From Serratia symbiotica (GTDB taxonomy: Bacteria; Pseudomonadota; Gammaproteobacteria; Enterobacterales; Enterobacteriaceae): 64,000 nt of DNA. Positions 11,609-23,596 of this stretch are shown piece after piece. A program made the position numbers and the translations under genes. The notes under the pieces were generated by a model. It did not search any database, had not been told where the DNA came from, and was given only the letters and a program-made list of their open reading frames with translations. The stretch lies in the NCBI GenBank assembly GCA_011754105.1, contig JAAKDF010000001.1, forward strand, positions 80,282 through 144,281. The letters run 5' to 3'. The stretch's first letter is position 1, and the number at the start of each line of letters is the position of its first letter.

Positions 11609-13504
11609 ATGAGGCATGTGTACATGACTACTGAGTTTGAAATCTCTTTTGCTGATCTGGGGCTATCTGCTGAGATCATTTCTGCCCTGACTGACCTGGG
11701 CTATGAAAAACCATCACCGATCCAGGCTGAGTGTATTCCTCACCTGTTGAACGGTCTCGATGTGCTGGGCATGGCGCAGACCGGTAGTGGTAAAACCGCA
11801 GCATTCTCGCTGCCACTATTGCATAATCTGCAGGCTGACCTGAAAGCACCTCAGATTCTGGTTCTGGCACCAACCCGCGAACTAGCGGTTCAGGTTGCTG
11901 AAGCTATGACTGATTTCTCCAAACACATGCATGGTGTGAATGTTGTAGCTCTGTACGGTGGCCAACGTTATGACGTACAGTTGCGCGCCCTGCGTCAGGG
12001 ACCACAAATTGTGGTAGGTACGCCAGGTCGTCTATTAGATCACCTGAAACGTGGCACCTTGAATCTCTCTGACCTGAGCGGCTTAGTATTAGATGAAGCC
12101 GATGAAATGTTGCGTATGGGCTTTATCGAAGACGTAAAAACCATCATGGCTGAGATCCCGGCTGAACATCAAACCGCACTCTTCTCCGCTACCATGCCAG
12201 AGGCAATCCGCCGTATTACCCGCCGCTTTATGAAAGATCCACAGGAAGTGCGCATTCAGTCCAATATCACTACCCGTCCAGATATCAGCCAAAGCTATTG
12301 GACGGTGCAAGGCATGCGTAAAAACGAATCGCTGGTACGCTTCCTGGAAGCCGAAGACTTTAACGCGGCGATCATTTTTGTGCGCACCAAAAATGCCACG
12401 CTGGAAGTGGCCGAAACTCTGGAGCACAGTGGTTACAGCAGCGCTGCGCTGAACGGTGATATGAACCAGGCGTTGCGCGAGCAGACCTTGGAACGTCTAA
12501 AAGACGGTCGTCTGGACATCCTGATCGCCACAGACGTTGCGGCCCGTGGTCTAGATGTTGAACGCATCAGCTTGGTAGTAAACTACGATATCCCGATGGA
12601 CTCCGAGTCTTACGTTCACCGTATTGGCCGTACCGGCCGTGCAGGCCGCGCAGGACGTGCGCTACTGTTTGTGGAAAACCGTGAACGTCGCCTGCTGCGT
12701 AATATTGAACGTACTATGAAGCTAACTATCGCAGAAGTAGCACTGCCTAACGCAGAACTGCTGGGTGAGCGTCGTCTAGCCAAATTTGCCGCTAAAGTTC
12801 AGCAACAACTGGAAAGTCGCGATCTAGACATATATCGTGAGCTATTGGCTAAACTGCAGCCGGAAGAAGAGCTGGACATGGAAACCCTGGCTGCCGCATT
12901 GCTGAAGATGGCTCAGGGTGAACGTCCGCTAATTCTCCCGCCTGATCCCGTATGCAAGCCACGTCAGCGTCTTAATTTCAATGATTGTGACGATCGTAGC
13001 AATAATCGCCGCCGTAATATACGTTCAGACAGCCGTAACGCTGACCGTCCGCGCCGTGAAATTCGGGACGTTGGTGAGATGCAACTCTACCGCATTGAAG
13101 TTGGTCGTGATGACGGTGTGGATGTTCGTCATATCGTTGGCACTATCGCTAACGAAGGTGATATCAGCAGCCGTTACATCGGTAATATCAAGCTGTTTGC
13201 TTCCCATTCCACTATCGAATTGCCGAAAGGGATTCCAGGCGGGATCCTGAATCACTTCACTCGCACCCGTATCCTGAACAAGCCGATGAATATGCAACTG
13301 CTTGGTGATGCACAGCCGAATGAACGCAGTGGCCATAGCCGTATATTCAACGGCGGTGCACGCCGTGAAGGTGCAACGCGTCGTTCCGCTGGTGGTAGTG
13401 ACCGTCGCAGCGGTAATTTTAACCGTGACGGCAAAACAAAACCAGCACCGAGCCGTAATGACTCAGCACCGACGGTAAGAAGCCGTCGTTTTAGTGATGC
13501 ATAA
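11609..13504 (+). CDS. deaD: DEAD-box RNA helicase DeaD/CsdA
   Basis: [87 protein letters not shown]. Confidence 0.97.
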   Translation: MRHVYMTTEFEISFADLGLSAEIISALTDLGYEKPSPIQAECIPHLLNGLDVLGMAQTGSGKTAAFSLPLLHNLQADLKAPQILVLAPTRELAVQVAEAMTDFSKHMHGVNVVALYGGQRYDVQLRALRQGPQIVVGTPGRLLDHLKRGTLNLSDLSGLVLDEADEMLRMGFIEDVKTIMAEIPAEHQTALFSATMPEAIRRITRRFMKDPQEVRIQSNITTRPDISQSYWTVQGMRKNESLVRFLEAEDFNAAIIFVRTKNATLEVAETLEHSGYSSAALNGDMNQALREQTLERLKDGRLDILIATDVAARGLDVERISLVVNYDIPMDSESYVHRIGRTGRAGRAGRALLFVENRERRLLRNIERTMKLTIAEVALPNAELLGERRLAKFAAKVQQQLESRDLDIYRELLAKLQPEEELDMETLAAALLKMAQGERPLILPPDPVCKPRQRLNFNDCDDRSNNRRRNIRSDSRNADRPRREIRDVGEMQLYRIEVGRDDGVDVRHIVGTIANEGDISSRYIGNIKLFASHSTIELPKGIPGGILNHFTRTRILNKPMNMQLLGDAQPNERSGHSRIFNGGARREGATRRSAGGSDRRSGNFNRDGKTKPAPSRNDSAPTVRSRRFSDA

Positions 13505-13701
13505 CCGCTGTTTTGACCGTTCTTAGTCAGTGGTACAGGGAACTAGATTACGGGCTGGTTTTTTTATGCAGCGAACTCTGAAACGTCAATGGTTTAACCG
13601 GCTCGCTGTCATTATCATAAAAAGAGGATATATTCGAGCAAATGTAGATGGGAACAAGATTATTTCTACCTACCGCTTACACTTTGGTAGTAGATATCAT
13701 A

Positions 13702-14080
13702 ATGAAAAAAAAGACGTTATTAACCATGCTGCTGATGATAGTTGCGATCGCTATGGCGATTCTGTTCCGTGCGCATAATCAGGATGTACTGCTACAGTAT
13801 AAAGTTGATGCGCTAGAGGTAATCGTTGCCTCCAAGGCCATAGGTCTGGTGATAAAACGCCTGGTAGAGCGTAGCGACAACGTGAAAGGTAGCCAACTGT
13901 TGATTCTGCTTGACAGTACAGAGATGATAGCTCAATTACGTTCTGTACACAGACGACACGCATCAAAACCAATGCTACAGCTCGAATAATAGATGCACGG
14001 CACCCGTGAAGAGAGCATCAGCACCTTTCGTGCCAATTTGGCGCTGGCCGAGGCGCAATACTGTAACGCGCATAACGATT
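13702..14080 (+). pseudogene. HlyD/membrane-fusion-protein family secretion protein remnant
   Basis: MKKKTLLTMLLMIVAIAMAILFRAHNQDVLLQYKVDALEVIVASKAIGLVIKRLVERSDNVKGSQLLILLDSTE then frame loss. Confidence 0.5.
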
Positions 14081-14089
14081 ACAACAGGA

Positions 14090-14234
14090 GTTGTTGAATA
14101 AATCGAACATTTGGCCGGCACGAGGATCAGATCACTCTCCTTCTGTCAAAATAGCGACATTGCGTGGTCTAGCAAAAGTTTAAGATCACCAACTGTAAGG
14201 CTTACAACAACGCTCCTTCGATTTCAACAAAGCT
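14090..14234 (+). mobile_element. IS5-family (IS903-like) internal-deletion derivative, copy A
   Basis: gttgttgaataaatcgaacatttggccggcacgagg...caaaagtttaagatcaccaactg...cgatttcaacaaagct; left end fused to degraded right end. Confidence 0.75.
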
Positions 14235-14324
14235 CTTAATATTATGACGTTATAGTTGCGACATAGTATGATGAATGCTCTCGATAAAGGCCGGGATCCT
14301 GTCTTTCAGCACTGCTCAACTCGC

Positions 14325-15524
14325 TTAGACCAGTTCGATTACCTCGAAGCTAACTTCACAACTCAGGTCAGCGTTGTAATCAACACCCGCTATGCCAAAG
14401 CCGAACAAGCGCAAGAAATCTGCCTTATAGCCCTTATAGTCTGTCAGTTCATTGATGTTATTATCGTTGATGCGCGCCCAGATTTTACGGCAAGTGTTTT
14501 GCACATCGTCACGCAGTTCCAAATCATCCAAACGCAGGCGATGCCTCTCGTCAGTTTCTGGCACTGTGCCAGTGTACAGTTTGCTAGCGAATAAACGCTG
14601 TACCTGCTCAATGCAGCCTTCGTGAATGCCCTGCTCCTTCATGATTTTGAACACGATAGAAATGTATAGCGGCATAACTGGGATCGCAGAGGAAGCCTGG
14701 GTAACGACTGACTTCAGCACGGCAACATAGGCGGCCCCACCTTTGGCTTTCAGCTTCTGATCGATGGCTTGTGCTGCGCGATCTAGATCTTCTTTCGCTT
14801 TACCCAAGGTGCCATGCCAATAAATTGGCCAGGTCAGATTAGTGCCAATGTAAGAATAGGCAACGGTCTGAATGTTATTCTCCAGCACGCCAGCTTCATC
14901 CAATGCGTCCATCCATAGCTGCCAATCTTGGCCACCCATTACCTTGATGGTGTCGGCAATTTCCTTCTCGTTGGCTGGCTCAACGACGACTTCCACCAGC
15001 ACATCTTTGTTGGTTTCCAGCGCCACGGATTTATAGGGTTTACCGATAGGCTTTAGTGCAGAACGCACCACTTCACCGGTTTCTGGCATTTTGCGCACCG
15101 GGGAAGCCAATGAGTAGACCACCAGATCAATTTGCCCCAGATCCTGCTTAATTAGATTGATAACACTTAGGCGGCATTCATTGGAGAATGCATCACCGTT
15201 AATGCTTTTTGCATATATACCTGCTTCTTTGGCGAACTTGTAAAAACAGGCAGAGTTGTACCAACCAGCAGAGCCTGTTTTACCTTCGCTACATGGCTTT
15301 TCAAAAAACACGCCGATGGTTGCCGCACCGCTGCCGAATGCAGCATTGATAATAGAGGCAAGCCCATAGCCAGTAGATGCACCAATAACCAGCACCTTCT
15401 TAGGCCCATTTCTTAGTTCGCTACGTGATTTCACGTAGGCGATTTGCTCACGGACGTTGGCTTCACAGCCTGCCGGATGAGCCGTAGTGCAAATAAAACC
15501 ACGAATTTTAGGTTTGATAATCAT
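14325..15524 (-). CDS. fabV: Trans-2-enoyl-CoA/ACP reductase FabV (FabV-type ENR)
   Basis: [57 protein letters not shown]; ends [21 protein letters not shown]. Confidence 0.95.
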   Translation of the reverse strand: MIIKPKIRGFICTTAHPAGCEANVREQIAYVKSRSELRNGPKKVLVIGASTGYGLASIINAAFGSGAATIGVFFEKPCSEGKTGSAGWYNSACFYKFAKEAGIYAKSINGDAFSNECRLSVINLIKQDLGQIDLVVYSLASPVRKMPETGEVVRSALKPIGKPYKSVALETNKDVLVEVVVEPANEKEIADTIKVMGGQDWQLWMDALDEAGVLENNIQTVAYSYIGTNLTWPIYWHGTLGKAKEDLDRAAQAIDQKLKAKGGAAYVAVLKSVVTQASSAIPVMPLYISIVFKIMKEQGIHEGCIEQVQRLFASKLYTGTVPETDERHRLRLDDLELRDDVQNTCRKIWARINDNNINELTDYKGYKADFLRLFGFGIAGVDYNADLSCEVSFEVIELV

Positions 15525-15623
15525 ATTATTTTTTCTTAGTAGCTAAAACCGAAGGCTAATATAACTGATTTTCTCAATATACTTAATATGGATACACGGC
15601 ATAATCGAAACAAGCACCGACGT

Positions 15624-16584
15624 TGTTGAATAAATCGAACTTTTGTCCGCCACTAAGATAAGATCACTCTCCTTCTGTAGCGTTGTTGAATAAATCAGAT
15701 TTTGAATAAAGAGTCCTCTGAATATGCATCTTTCAGGCAACGCGTACACTTTCTGGCATACCGGCGAGCGTCATCTTGCGCATCATAGTCTCGCAGCGAT
15801 AGGTGACCACCAAATAGCTGTTTTACTATGTACATCGCTGTTTCAGCTATCGAACGTCGGTGGTGAACTGTCATACTTTTCCTCCGTGTGTTGTCGCCGT
15901 TAAGGCGCTGGTTCGCCTCCGCTTGATTTAGGTCTGCATAAGTCTACCGACCAATAAAGAGCTCAGCTTCTGGGCGGTATTAACGCCCTAATCTTCTTGC
16001 GCCTTAACTCATAATGACTCACTCGCGTATCACTCACTCGCGTATCGTAAGCCAAAGCCGCCGAGGCGGCTTTTAGCGGATGAGACCTGGGAAGGATTCT
16101 GTATCGGTGACATTGCTCAAGGAAAGTTCAGCACAGATGACCTCATGTATTTCTCTATCTACGGCTAAATGCAGTTTTCGCTAGATCCGCCGTTTTCCTG
16201 ACCGTGTTTTATACCTAGGGGCGCAATTTCATCCGGCATTGGGGTTTTAAACGGGACATTAACGGACTACACCCGCTTACTGATGCAGGTGTAGTCCGGG
16301 TAAGTTCAACGGAACTTTCATAAGTGTGAAAATGAAGTAGACGAAGCCCTGGAGGGCAAGAAGTGTCAGGCCAAAAATCCGTTTCAGCATTAATACGCAG
16401 GTCATTGCCATATTGAATATCCACTCATAAAGTGAGTGAACCCCGAGTGATAAGGGCGTTGTTGTAAGCCTTCCAGTTGGTAATCTTGAACTTTTGCTTG
16501 GCCACGCAATATCGCTATTTTGACAGAAGGAGAGTTATCGGATCCTCGTTCCGGAAAAATATTCGATTTATTTAACAACGCTGA
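15624..16584 (-). mobile_element. IS5-family (IS903-like) element, longest copy B, with an extra 56-bp left-end fragment (15624-15679) abutting it
   Basis: Ends gcgttgttgaataaatcagatttt... / ...aaaatattcgatttatttaacaacgc; minus-strand transposase traces REIHEVICAELSLSNVTDTESFPGLIR, MTVHHRRSIAETAMYIVKQLFGGHLSLRDYDAQ with stops and frameshifts. Confidence 0.8.
16016..16045. repeat. 15-bp tandem duplication inside IS copy B
   Basis: gactcactcgcgtat cactcactcgcgtat. Confidence 0.85.
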
Positions 16585-17345
16585 AATAAGCGAGAAAAAT
16601 TGTTGGTTGTGGCTTCGGCCAAGTTTTCCAGGCTAATGCCCTTCAGTACCGCTATGTATTCAGCCACATCACGCACATAGGCGGGTTGATTTTCTTTACC
16701 CCGGTGTGGCACCGGGGCCAGATACGGCGAGTCAGTTTCCACCAGTATGCGATTCAGCGGCACATAACGCACCACCTCACGCAATTTCTCGGCGTTACGG
16801 AAGGTCACGATTCCAGAGAAAGAAATGTAGAAGCTGAGATCCAACAGAACTTCTGCGGTGGCGCGATCCTCGGTGAAACAGTGCAGCACCCCGCCACAGT
16901 CCTGCGCATTTTCCTCAAGCAAAATCGCCAATGTGTCGGCACGCGCATCACGGGTATGCACGATCAGCGGTTTATTCAGATCTCGGCCAATGTTAATATG
17001 CTCGCGGAATGATTCCTGTTGCAGCTCAAGATTGTCTTTATGGTAGAAGTAATCTAGCCCGGTTTCCCCCAACGCGACCACTTGTGCCGACGCTGCCAGG
17101 CGGCGCAGTTCGCCGTAATTATAGCCATTATCCAGGTTCAGCGGGTGTACGCCACAGGAGAAGGCCACATCATCGCGCTCACCAATCAACTGGGTCATAG
17201 CCTGATAGCCCGGTAACGTAGTGGCAACTGATAGCACGTATCCGACATCGCGCACTTTGGCCTTGGCCAGCGCGTCATCTACATTTTGGTGCAGGTTTTG
17301 ATAATCCAGGTAGTTAAGGTGACAATGAGAATCAACTAACAACAT
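16572..17345 (-). CDS. ycfH: TatD-family metal-dependent hydrolase YcfH, C-terminus altered by IS end
   Basis: [78 protein letters not shown]-type motif. Confidence 0.92.
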   Translation of the reverse strand: [257 protein letters not shown]

Positions 17346-17363
17346 AATGTTTAACTCTTTTTT

Positions 17364-18368
17364 TTACAGCGAATGAAGCGGGGAATAGCTGGCATTGCTT
17401 AGCATTTTCTCCCAGCCCAGTAATTGTTCGGTCAATAGCAGTTCGCGGTTAATGCCAACCACTCTGAGCAGCTGATGACGGCAGATCAACCATTGTTGCA
17501 CAATTTGCAGCAACGAAATCCCGCTCAGCCGACTGGCCAGTTGATACACCAACGGCTGCTGATCCTGATTGAGTACATGGCGCCGTGCACCTTGCTGCCA
17601 TTTTATCGTATCCACCAACAGAGCGCACAACCAATGTAGACGCTCCCCCACATCTAGGTGACTGAGCACTGGCAATAGCGACAGCATATCATGCTGCGGC
17701 AAGGCAGCGCTCAACGTTCTACACAGGGCATTGCGCTGTTGCCAGCGCTCCGGTTGCAGCAATTGTTTAGCAGCGATTGGCGCACCGTCGTGCAGGCGTA
17801 GAGCAGTGAGGTGTTCTACCGGGTTACCTGCTGCGTGACAGCTTAGCCACTGCATGCTAAGTTGCTCATCCGGGCTGACTAAATGCCAATACATGCAGCG
17901 GCTGCGTAACGTCGCCAATAATCGTGAAGGCTCGCGGCAACTCAGTAGAAAATAGGTTTTCCCCGGCGGCTCTTCCAATATCTTCAGCAGCGCGTTGGCC
18001 GCAGCTTCGGTCAATAGCTCGGCCTGGAAGAGCCAGATCACCTTGGCCCCTCCTTGCTGTGCATAGGAGTAGAGCCTCTCGATCAACTGACGGATCGGTT
18101 CGATACCTACACTGTTTTTGCCTTTTCCCGGGACCAGCAGATGGTAGTCCGGGTGGTTACCCGCCAGCATCAGTCGGCAACTATGACATTCACCACAGTT
18201 CTTTTCACCGTTACGCTGCTGGCAGAGCAACCAGCGGCTCAAAGCGTAAGCTAGCGTATCGTCGCCATTGCCTGCGGCAGCATGCAAAAGCAAAGCATGA
18301 TGGCCGCGCCCAATGGCGTATTGCCCAACCAACTGGTGATATGGGATGTTCAGCCACGGATACTCCAT
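17364..18368 (-). CDS. holB: DNA polymerase III delta' subunit
   Basis: [76 protein letters not shown]; adjacent to tmk. Confidence 0.94.
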   Translation of the reverse strand: MEYPWLNIPYHQLVGQYAIGRGHHALLLHAAAGNGDDTLAYALSRWLLCQQRNGEKNCGECHSCRLMLAGNHPDYHLLVPGKGKNSVGIEPIRQLIERLYSYAQQGGAKVIWLFQAELLTEAAANALLKILEEPPGKTYFLLSCREPSRLLATLRSRCMYWHLVSPDEQLSMQWLSCHAAGNPVEHLTALRLHDGAPIAAKQLLQPERWQQRNALCRTLSAALPQHDMLSLLPVLSHLDVGERLHWLCALLVDTIKWQQGARRHVLNQDQQPLVYQLASRLSGISLLQIVQQWLICRHQLLRVVGINRELLLTEQLLGWEKMLSNASYSPLHSL

Positions 18369-19006
18369 TACACGCCCTCCTGCTGTTGAAGCCAGAGGCT
18401 GACGCAGGCACGAATAGATGCAGTAACCTGCTCAAGCGGTTGTGTAGCATCAAGCGTGACAATCGATTCATCTTGCGCTGCCAACGCCAAATAGCGTGCG
18501 CGCGTACGTATGAAGAACGGCAATAGCTCTTGTTCAATGCGATCTAGTTCGCCGCGCGCCTTAGCGCGTTGCAGCCCAATCAGCGGCGGCAGATCTAAAT
18601 AAATAGTGAGATCCGGGCGGAAGCTCCCCAACACAGCATCGCGCAGTGAGAGCATCAGTTGCGGATCTGTGCCGCGCCCACTACCCTGATAAGTCTGTGA
18701 AGACAGATCGTGACGATCACCCACCACCCATGCACCGCGTTCCAACGCCGGCTTGATAACGGTTTCCACCAACTGCACACGGGCAGCGTACAGCATCAGC
18801 ACTTCCGCCTTGATGGTCGGCATTTCGTTACCCACTCCACGTTTGAATAGATCGCGCAATTTCTCCGCTAGCGGCGTGCCACCAGGCTCACGCGTAAAGA
18901 CTATATCGTTGATATAACGCTCTCGTAATACACTGGCTACGGTATCACGCGCGGTGGTTTTTCCTGCTCCTTCCAATCCTTCTATAACAACGAATTTACT
19001 TTTCAT
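18368..19006 (-). CDS. tmk: Thymidylate kinase
   Basis: [70 protein letters not shown]. Confidence 0.96.
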   Translation of the reverse strand: MKSKFVVIEGLEGAGKTTARDTVASVLRERYINDIVFTREPGGTPLAEKLRDLFKRGVGNEMPTIKAEVLMLYAARVQLVETVIKPALERGAWVVGDRHDLSSQTYQGSGRGTDPQLMLSLRDAVLGSFRPDLTIYLDLPPLIGLQRAKARGELDRIEQELLPFFIRTRARYLALAAQDESIVTLDATQPLEQVTASIRACVSLWLQQQEGV

Positions 19007-19014
19007 TCTTTTCT

Positions 19015-20048
19015 TTAACCCCAACGGTAGGCACGCACCGCCTGGTTATGGCTTGCCAGGTTGGTGGTAAACATATGGCTAACCTTACCGTGTCTGCGAC
19101 AAAGTATAAGTAAGGTATCTTTGCTGGGCTGGTGGCGGATTTCAGCGCTGCTTCGCCTGGCATAGCGATCGGGGGAGATGGCAAGCCAGCAATCACATAG
19201 GTGTTATACGCGGTGCTTGCTTCCAGATCCTTGAGTGTAATACGGCCATTATAGCTATCGCCCATGCCGTATATTACCGAGAGATCGGTCTGCAAGCGCA
19301 TGTTAATACACAGCCGATTAACAAAACGCAGCCGTTTAACAAATACCTAGGCTACTTTGCTACGCTCTTGCAGCTGCGCCGTTTCTTTTTCGATGATCGA
19401 CGCCAGGATTAGAAGATCAGCTGGTTTTTTATACGGCAGGCTGGTGTCGCATTCATCCCACTCAGTCTGCAGCGCTTTATTCATACGCACGTGATTACGC
19501 TGCAGCAAGTCGATGTGACTCATATCGGCGATATACCGATAGATATCCGGGTACAACTGCCCCTCCGGGTTGCCCCCCTATGGCATGCCTAACGCAACAG
19601 CAATCTATTCGTCGTTTTTACCCGCTAGCGTATGCTGCAAATATTTTGGCTGTTGCAGCACTTGCAGCCAGACGCACAGGCGTCATTCTTTAATAAAGCG
19701 CACGGTGAACTGAGCTTCTTTGCCGCTTTTCAATAACTATAGCATTTGGCGCACCCGTCATAGCCTAGGGTAAAACGATAAGTGCTGACCTTAAATTCCG
19801 CCAGTTCCGGCTCAACCAGCAGTAGCCATGGGAACTATCTACAGCTGCGCACCAGTTGGTCACGCATCAATAAACTCACCAGCGCCATACGCCCGCTGCC
19901 AACCGATAACTTGAGTATCGTTTACTGCTCGATGGCCAGCGGCCTATTGGCAAAGCGTTCAATCTTCTGGTATCCCCAAAACATTAGAGCCAAGGCTAGA
20001 GCAATAATAATGGATAGGATCTTTAGCTTTTTTTTCTTCATCAATTAG
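19015..20048 (-). pseudogene. mltG: Endolytic murein transglycosylase MltG (YceG) remnant
   Basis: Dispersed fragments: N-term [107 protein letters not shown]. Confidence 0.88.
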
Positions 20049-20054
20049 CCGTGA

Positions 20055-20850
20055 TTAACAATGTGGGCGTAAAAAATCATACAGTTGGCGTGAACAGTAA
20101 CGCCATGATTGTACTGTATTAACCGGTAACAACGGCATTAGCGCATTGCTCACCAGCACTTCATCAGCATCGGCCAGCGCTTCTATTGGCTCGCTAACAC
20201 AATGCAGGCTATATTCAGTGCCAATCAGTAGTTCGATCACGCGCCGCCGCATCAGACCGGCCACGCCCGACTAACTTAGATCTGGCGTAAATACATATCT
20301 TCCCTTGCGCCAGAACAAATTAGCCGTACAGCATTCCACCAGCATACCGGCAGTGTCAAGCACCAGCGCCTCGTTGGCTACCGTCTGTTCAAGATGCGCA
20401 CGGATCAGCACTTGCTCTAAACGGTTAAGGTGCTTCAAGCCTGCCAGCAGCGGATTGCGCGCTAGTGGCACTGGGCTAAGTGCTAGACTAATGCCATGAT
20501 CGCGCCACTGTTGATAATGTGCAGGGTAGCTGCTGCGTGCCATAAGGCGCGTGGGGTTTTCACACCCTGCTGGGCTGTAGCCGCGTCCGCCGCTGCCACG
20601 TGTTAGTATCGCTTTGATCACGCCGAGTGGGAGAGGTTTGGCCGCATGCACCATCTCCTGTTCAAAGGCAACCCAGTCGGTCGTAGGCAACATCAGACGA
20701 TGCGCAGCTTGTTGCAAGCGTTCGATATGCTAGGGCAGCATATCGACCTTACCACCCGTTACCCGATCGGTAGTGAAACAACCATCGCCAAACTGCAAAC
20801 CGCGATCGCTCGGTGCTAAAGCGTGATGTCGTTGCCCGTTTATCCAGTAC
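20055..20850 (-). pseudogene. pabC: Aminodeoxychorismate lyase PabC, interrupted by two amber codons
   Basis: MYWINGQRHHALAPSDRGLQFGDGCFTTDRVTGGKVDMLP*HIERLQQAAHRLMLPTTDWVAFEQEMVHAAKPLPLGVIKAILTRGSGGRGYSP...; second stop at YVFTPDLS*SGVAGLMRRR. Confidence 0.88.
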
Positions 20851-21121
20851 ATAAACTTTTCCCGGCCACTTTGGTTTTCACAAAAGAATACTAGGCACGT
20901 ATCGTATTAGCAGCAACATGCCGGCTGACGCGTGCAGCTTTCCGACTGACAGCTCATAAACGGATATGGGCTTTTTTACTGGATATCATGTTTAAGCATA
21001 AAAATCCGGGGCTAAAGTGATGAATTCGGATTCTATCTGACTGGCGAAACCCTCAGGCACGTTTAAATGATCAACATTAGAGCCCAAAATAGGCTTACGG
21101 ATAGGTTTACCAATAGCGTGA

Positions 21122-22363
21122 TTACATTCTGCGGAAGATCAGCGAACCATTCGTGCCGCCAAAACCGAAGGAGTTACAAAGCGTATACTGCATATCACTT
21201 ACCTGTCGTGCTTCATTTGGCACAAAGTCAAGATTACACTTTTTATCCGGGTGATCCAGGTTGATGGTTGGCGGTACGGCCTGATCACGCAGCGCCAAAA
21301 CGGTAAAGATTGATTCGACCGAACCCGCCGCCCCTAATAGATGGCCGGTCATCGATTTAGTCGAACTGACCATCACTCGTTGCGCATCAATGCCAAAAAC
21401 AGACTTAACCGCATGTGCTTCAGCCTCGTCACCAGCCGGAGTCGAGGTGCCGTGCGCGTTGATGTAACTAATTTGTGACGTGGTCACGCCAGCATCGATT
21501 AGGGCATTTTTCATCGCCAACGCAGCACCTGCACCATTTTCCGGTGGTGAAGTCATATGGTAGGCATCGCTGCTCATACCAAAACCGAGCACTTCAGCGT
21601 ATATCTGCGCGCTGCGTCTTTTTGCATGCTCGTATTCTTCCAGCACCATCATGCCGGCACCATCGCCAAGAACGAAACCATCACGATCTTTATCCCAGGG
21701 GCGGCTGGCCGCCTGTGGGTTCTCGTTACGGGTAGACAATGCGCGCGCTGCACTAAAGCCGCCAATCCCCAATGGGGTGCTGGCTTTCTCTGCCCCACCT
21801 GCTAGCATCACGTCTGCATCATTATAAACAATGATACGCGCAGCATGGCCGATGTTATGCACCCCTGAGGTACAAGCGGTGGCGATGGAAATACTGGGGC
21901 CACGCATGCCGTACATAATTGTCAGGTGGCCTGCAATCATGTTCACGATGGTAGATGGTACGAAAAACGGGCTGATTTTTCGTGGGCCACCCTCAGCCAG
22001 TGAATTGTGATTTTCTTCTATTAAGCCTAGGCCACCAATGCCGGAACCAATAGCGGCCCCGATGCGGCTGGCATTAGCCTCGGTGATCTCCAGTCCCGCA
22101 TCTTTCATAGCCTGGATGCCGGAAACTATGCCGTACTGGATAAAGGCATCCATCTTACGCGCATCCTTGCGGGAGATGAAATCCTCTGAATTAAAATGCT
22201 TTATCAAGCCAGCAAATTTGGTCGCATAGGCGGTGGTATCGAAATGGTCAATCAGGCTGATGCCACTCTGACCGGCAAGAAGAGCGTTCCATGTAGACTC
22301 CACCGTATTGCCGATAGGAGACAGCATGCCCAGTCCGGTCACAACTACTCGACGCTTAGACAC
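21122..22363 (-). CDS. fabF: 3-oxoacyl-ACP synthase II
   Basis: [70 protein letters not shown]; next to acpP. Confidence 0.97.
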   Translation of the reverse strand: MSKRRVVVTGLGMLSPIGNTVESTWNALLAGQSGISLIDHFDTTAYATKFAGLIKHFNSEDFISRKDARKMDAFIQYGIVSGIQAMKDAGLEITEANASRIGAAIGSGIGGLGLIEENHNSLAEGGPRKISPFFVPSTIVNMIAGHLTIMYGMRGPSISIATACTSGVHNIGHAARIIVYNDADVMLAGGAEKASTPLGIGGFSAARALSTRNENPQAASRPWDKDRDGFVLGDGAGMMVLEEYEHAKRRSAQIYAEVLGFGMSSDAYHMTSPPENGAGAALAMKNALIDAGVTTSQISYINAHGTSTPAGDEAEAHAVKSVFGIDAQRVMVSSTKSMTGHLLGAAGSVESIFTVLALRDQAVPPTINLDHPDKKCNLDFVPNEARQVSDMQYTLCNSFGFGGTNGSLIFRRM

Positions 22364-22444
22364 GTTTATCCTCCAAGGAGGTGAAGTATGATACTAAGAA
22401 TAGAAAAAACTTAGGCGGTCGAATGACCGCCTAGAGATGTTCTC

Positions 22445-22684
22445 TTACTGCTGGCTAGAGTTGTTAATGAAATCAATAGCTGCCTGAACAGTAGTTATCT
22501 TCTCAGCCTCTTCGTCTGGAATCTCAGTGTCAAATTCTTCTTCTAGTGCCATTACTAACTCTACGGTGTCAAGAGAATCAGCTCCTAGATCTTCAACGAA
22601 AGAAGCGTTATTGAGCACCTCTTCCTGTTTAACACCCAATTGCTCAACAATGATTTTCTTAATGCGTTCTTCGATAGTGCTCAT
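22445..22684 (-). CDS. acpP: Acyl carrier protein
   Basis: [73 protein letters not shown]. Confidence 0.98.
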   Translation of the reverse strand: MSTIEERIKKIIVEQLGVKQEEVLNNASFVEDLGADSLDTVELVMALEEEFDTEIPDEEAEKITTVQAAIDFINNSSQQ

Positions 22685-22847
22685 ACTCTTAAATTCCCTA
22701 TCAAAACTCGCTTTCGCGATGGTTTTTGTAGTGTATAAAGTGTTGGGGAAGGTGCAACTTAATCCTGGTAATTCCGGCTGGTCAAACCATGATTTTACGC
22801 TATTTTGCGGTTTTTATCTCAAATAACGCAAATGGTTTTCTCATTTT

Positions 22848-23582
22848 TTAAATCATGTACATGCCGCCATTTACATGTAACGTTTCACCTGTGATATAGC
22901 CAGCCTGATTAGAGGCTAAAAATACAACAGCGTTGGCAATTTCTTGTGCATCTCCCAGCCGATTGGCTGGAACTGATGACAAAATTCCTACCCGTTGAGC
23001 GTCTGTTAACGCTCGTGTCATGTCCGTCTCAACAAAGCCAGGAGCCACGACGTTGACGGTAATACCTCGTGATGCGACTTCACGCGCTAAAGACTTGCTA
23101 AAACCGATTAAACCAGCTTTGGCCGCCGCGTAATTAGCTTGCCCTGCATTCCCCATGCTGCCAACAACGGAGCCTATAGTGATAATACGGCCAAACCGCT
23201 GTTTTATCATATCTCTTATTACCGCTTTTGATAGGCGGAATACTGAGGTCAGATTGGTATTTATGGTATCCTGCCATTCATCGTCTTTCATGCGCATTAG
23301 TAAACTATCACGCGTAATACCGGCATTATTCACTAAAATATCGATTTTGCCAAATTGAGCATCAATAGCGTCCAGCACGGTATTGATAGGTAGCGTATCA
23401 ACCACGTTCAAGATCAACCCTTTGCCGTTTGCCCCTAAATAGCTGCTGATAGCATCAGCAGCGCTTTCACTGGTCGCTGTACCAATCACTTTGGCCCCGC
23501 GTGCCACAAACGTTTCTGCAATAGCCCGGCCAATACCACGAGTTGCACCAGTGACTAGAACAACTTTACCTTCGAAATTCAT
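22848..23582 (-). CDS. fabG: 3-oxoacyl-ACP reductase
   Basis: MNFEGKVVLVTGATRGIGRAIAETFVARGAKVIGTATSESAADAISSYLGANGKG; YAAAKAG SDR motif. Confidence 0.97.
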   Translation of the reverse strand: MNFEGKVVLVTGATRGIGRAIAETFVARGAKVIGTATSESAADAISSYLGANGKGLILNVVDTLPINTVLDAIDAQFGKIDILVNNAGITRDSLLMRMKDDEWQDTINTNLTSVFRLSKAVIRDMIKQRFGRIITIGSVVGSMGNAGQANYAAAKAGLIGFSKSLAREVASRGITVNVVAPGFVETDMTRALTDAQRVGILSSVPANRLGDAQEIANAVVFLASNQAGYITGETLHVNGGMYMI

Positions 23583-23596
23583 CATGTTCCTCTTTA

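Noticed and set aside
16016-16045. Tandem 15-bp repeat considered as CRISPR or iteron seed
   Set aside because: Only two abutting units without spacers, located within a degraded IS transposase
14090-16584. fabV between IS copies as a composite transposon
   Set aside because: The flanking elements are internally deleted, lack matching intact ends and I see no outer target-site duplication; kept only as a context note
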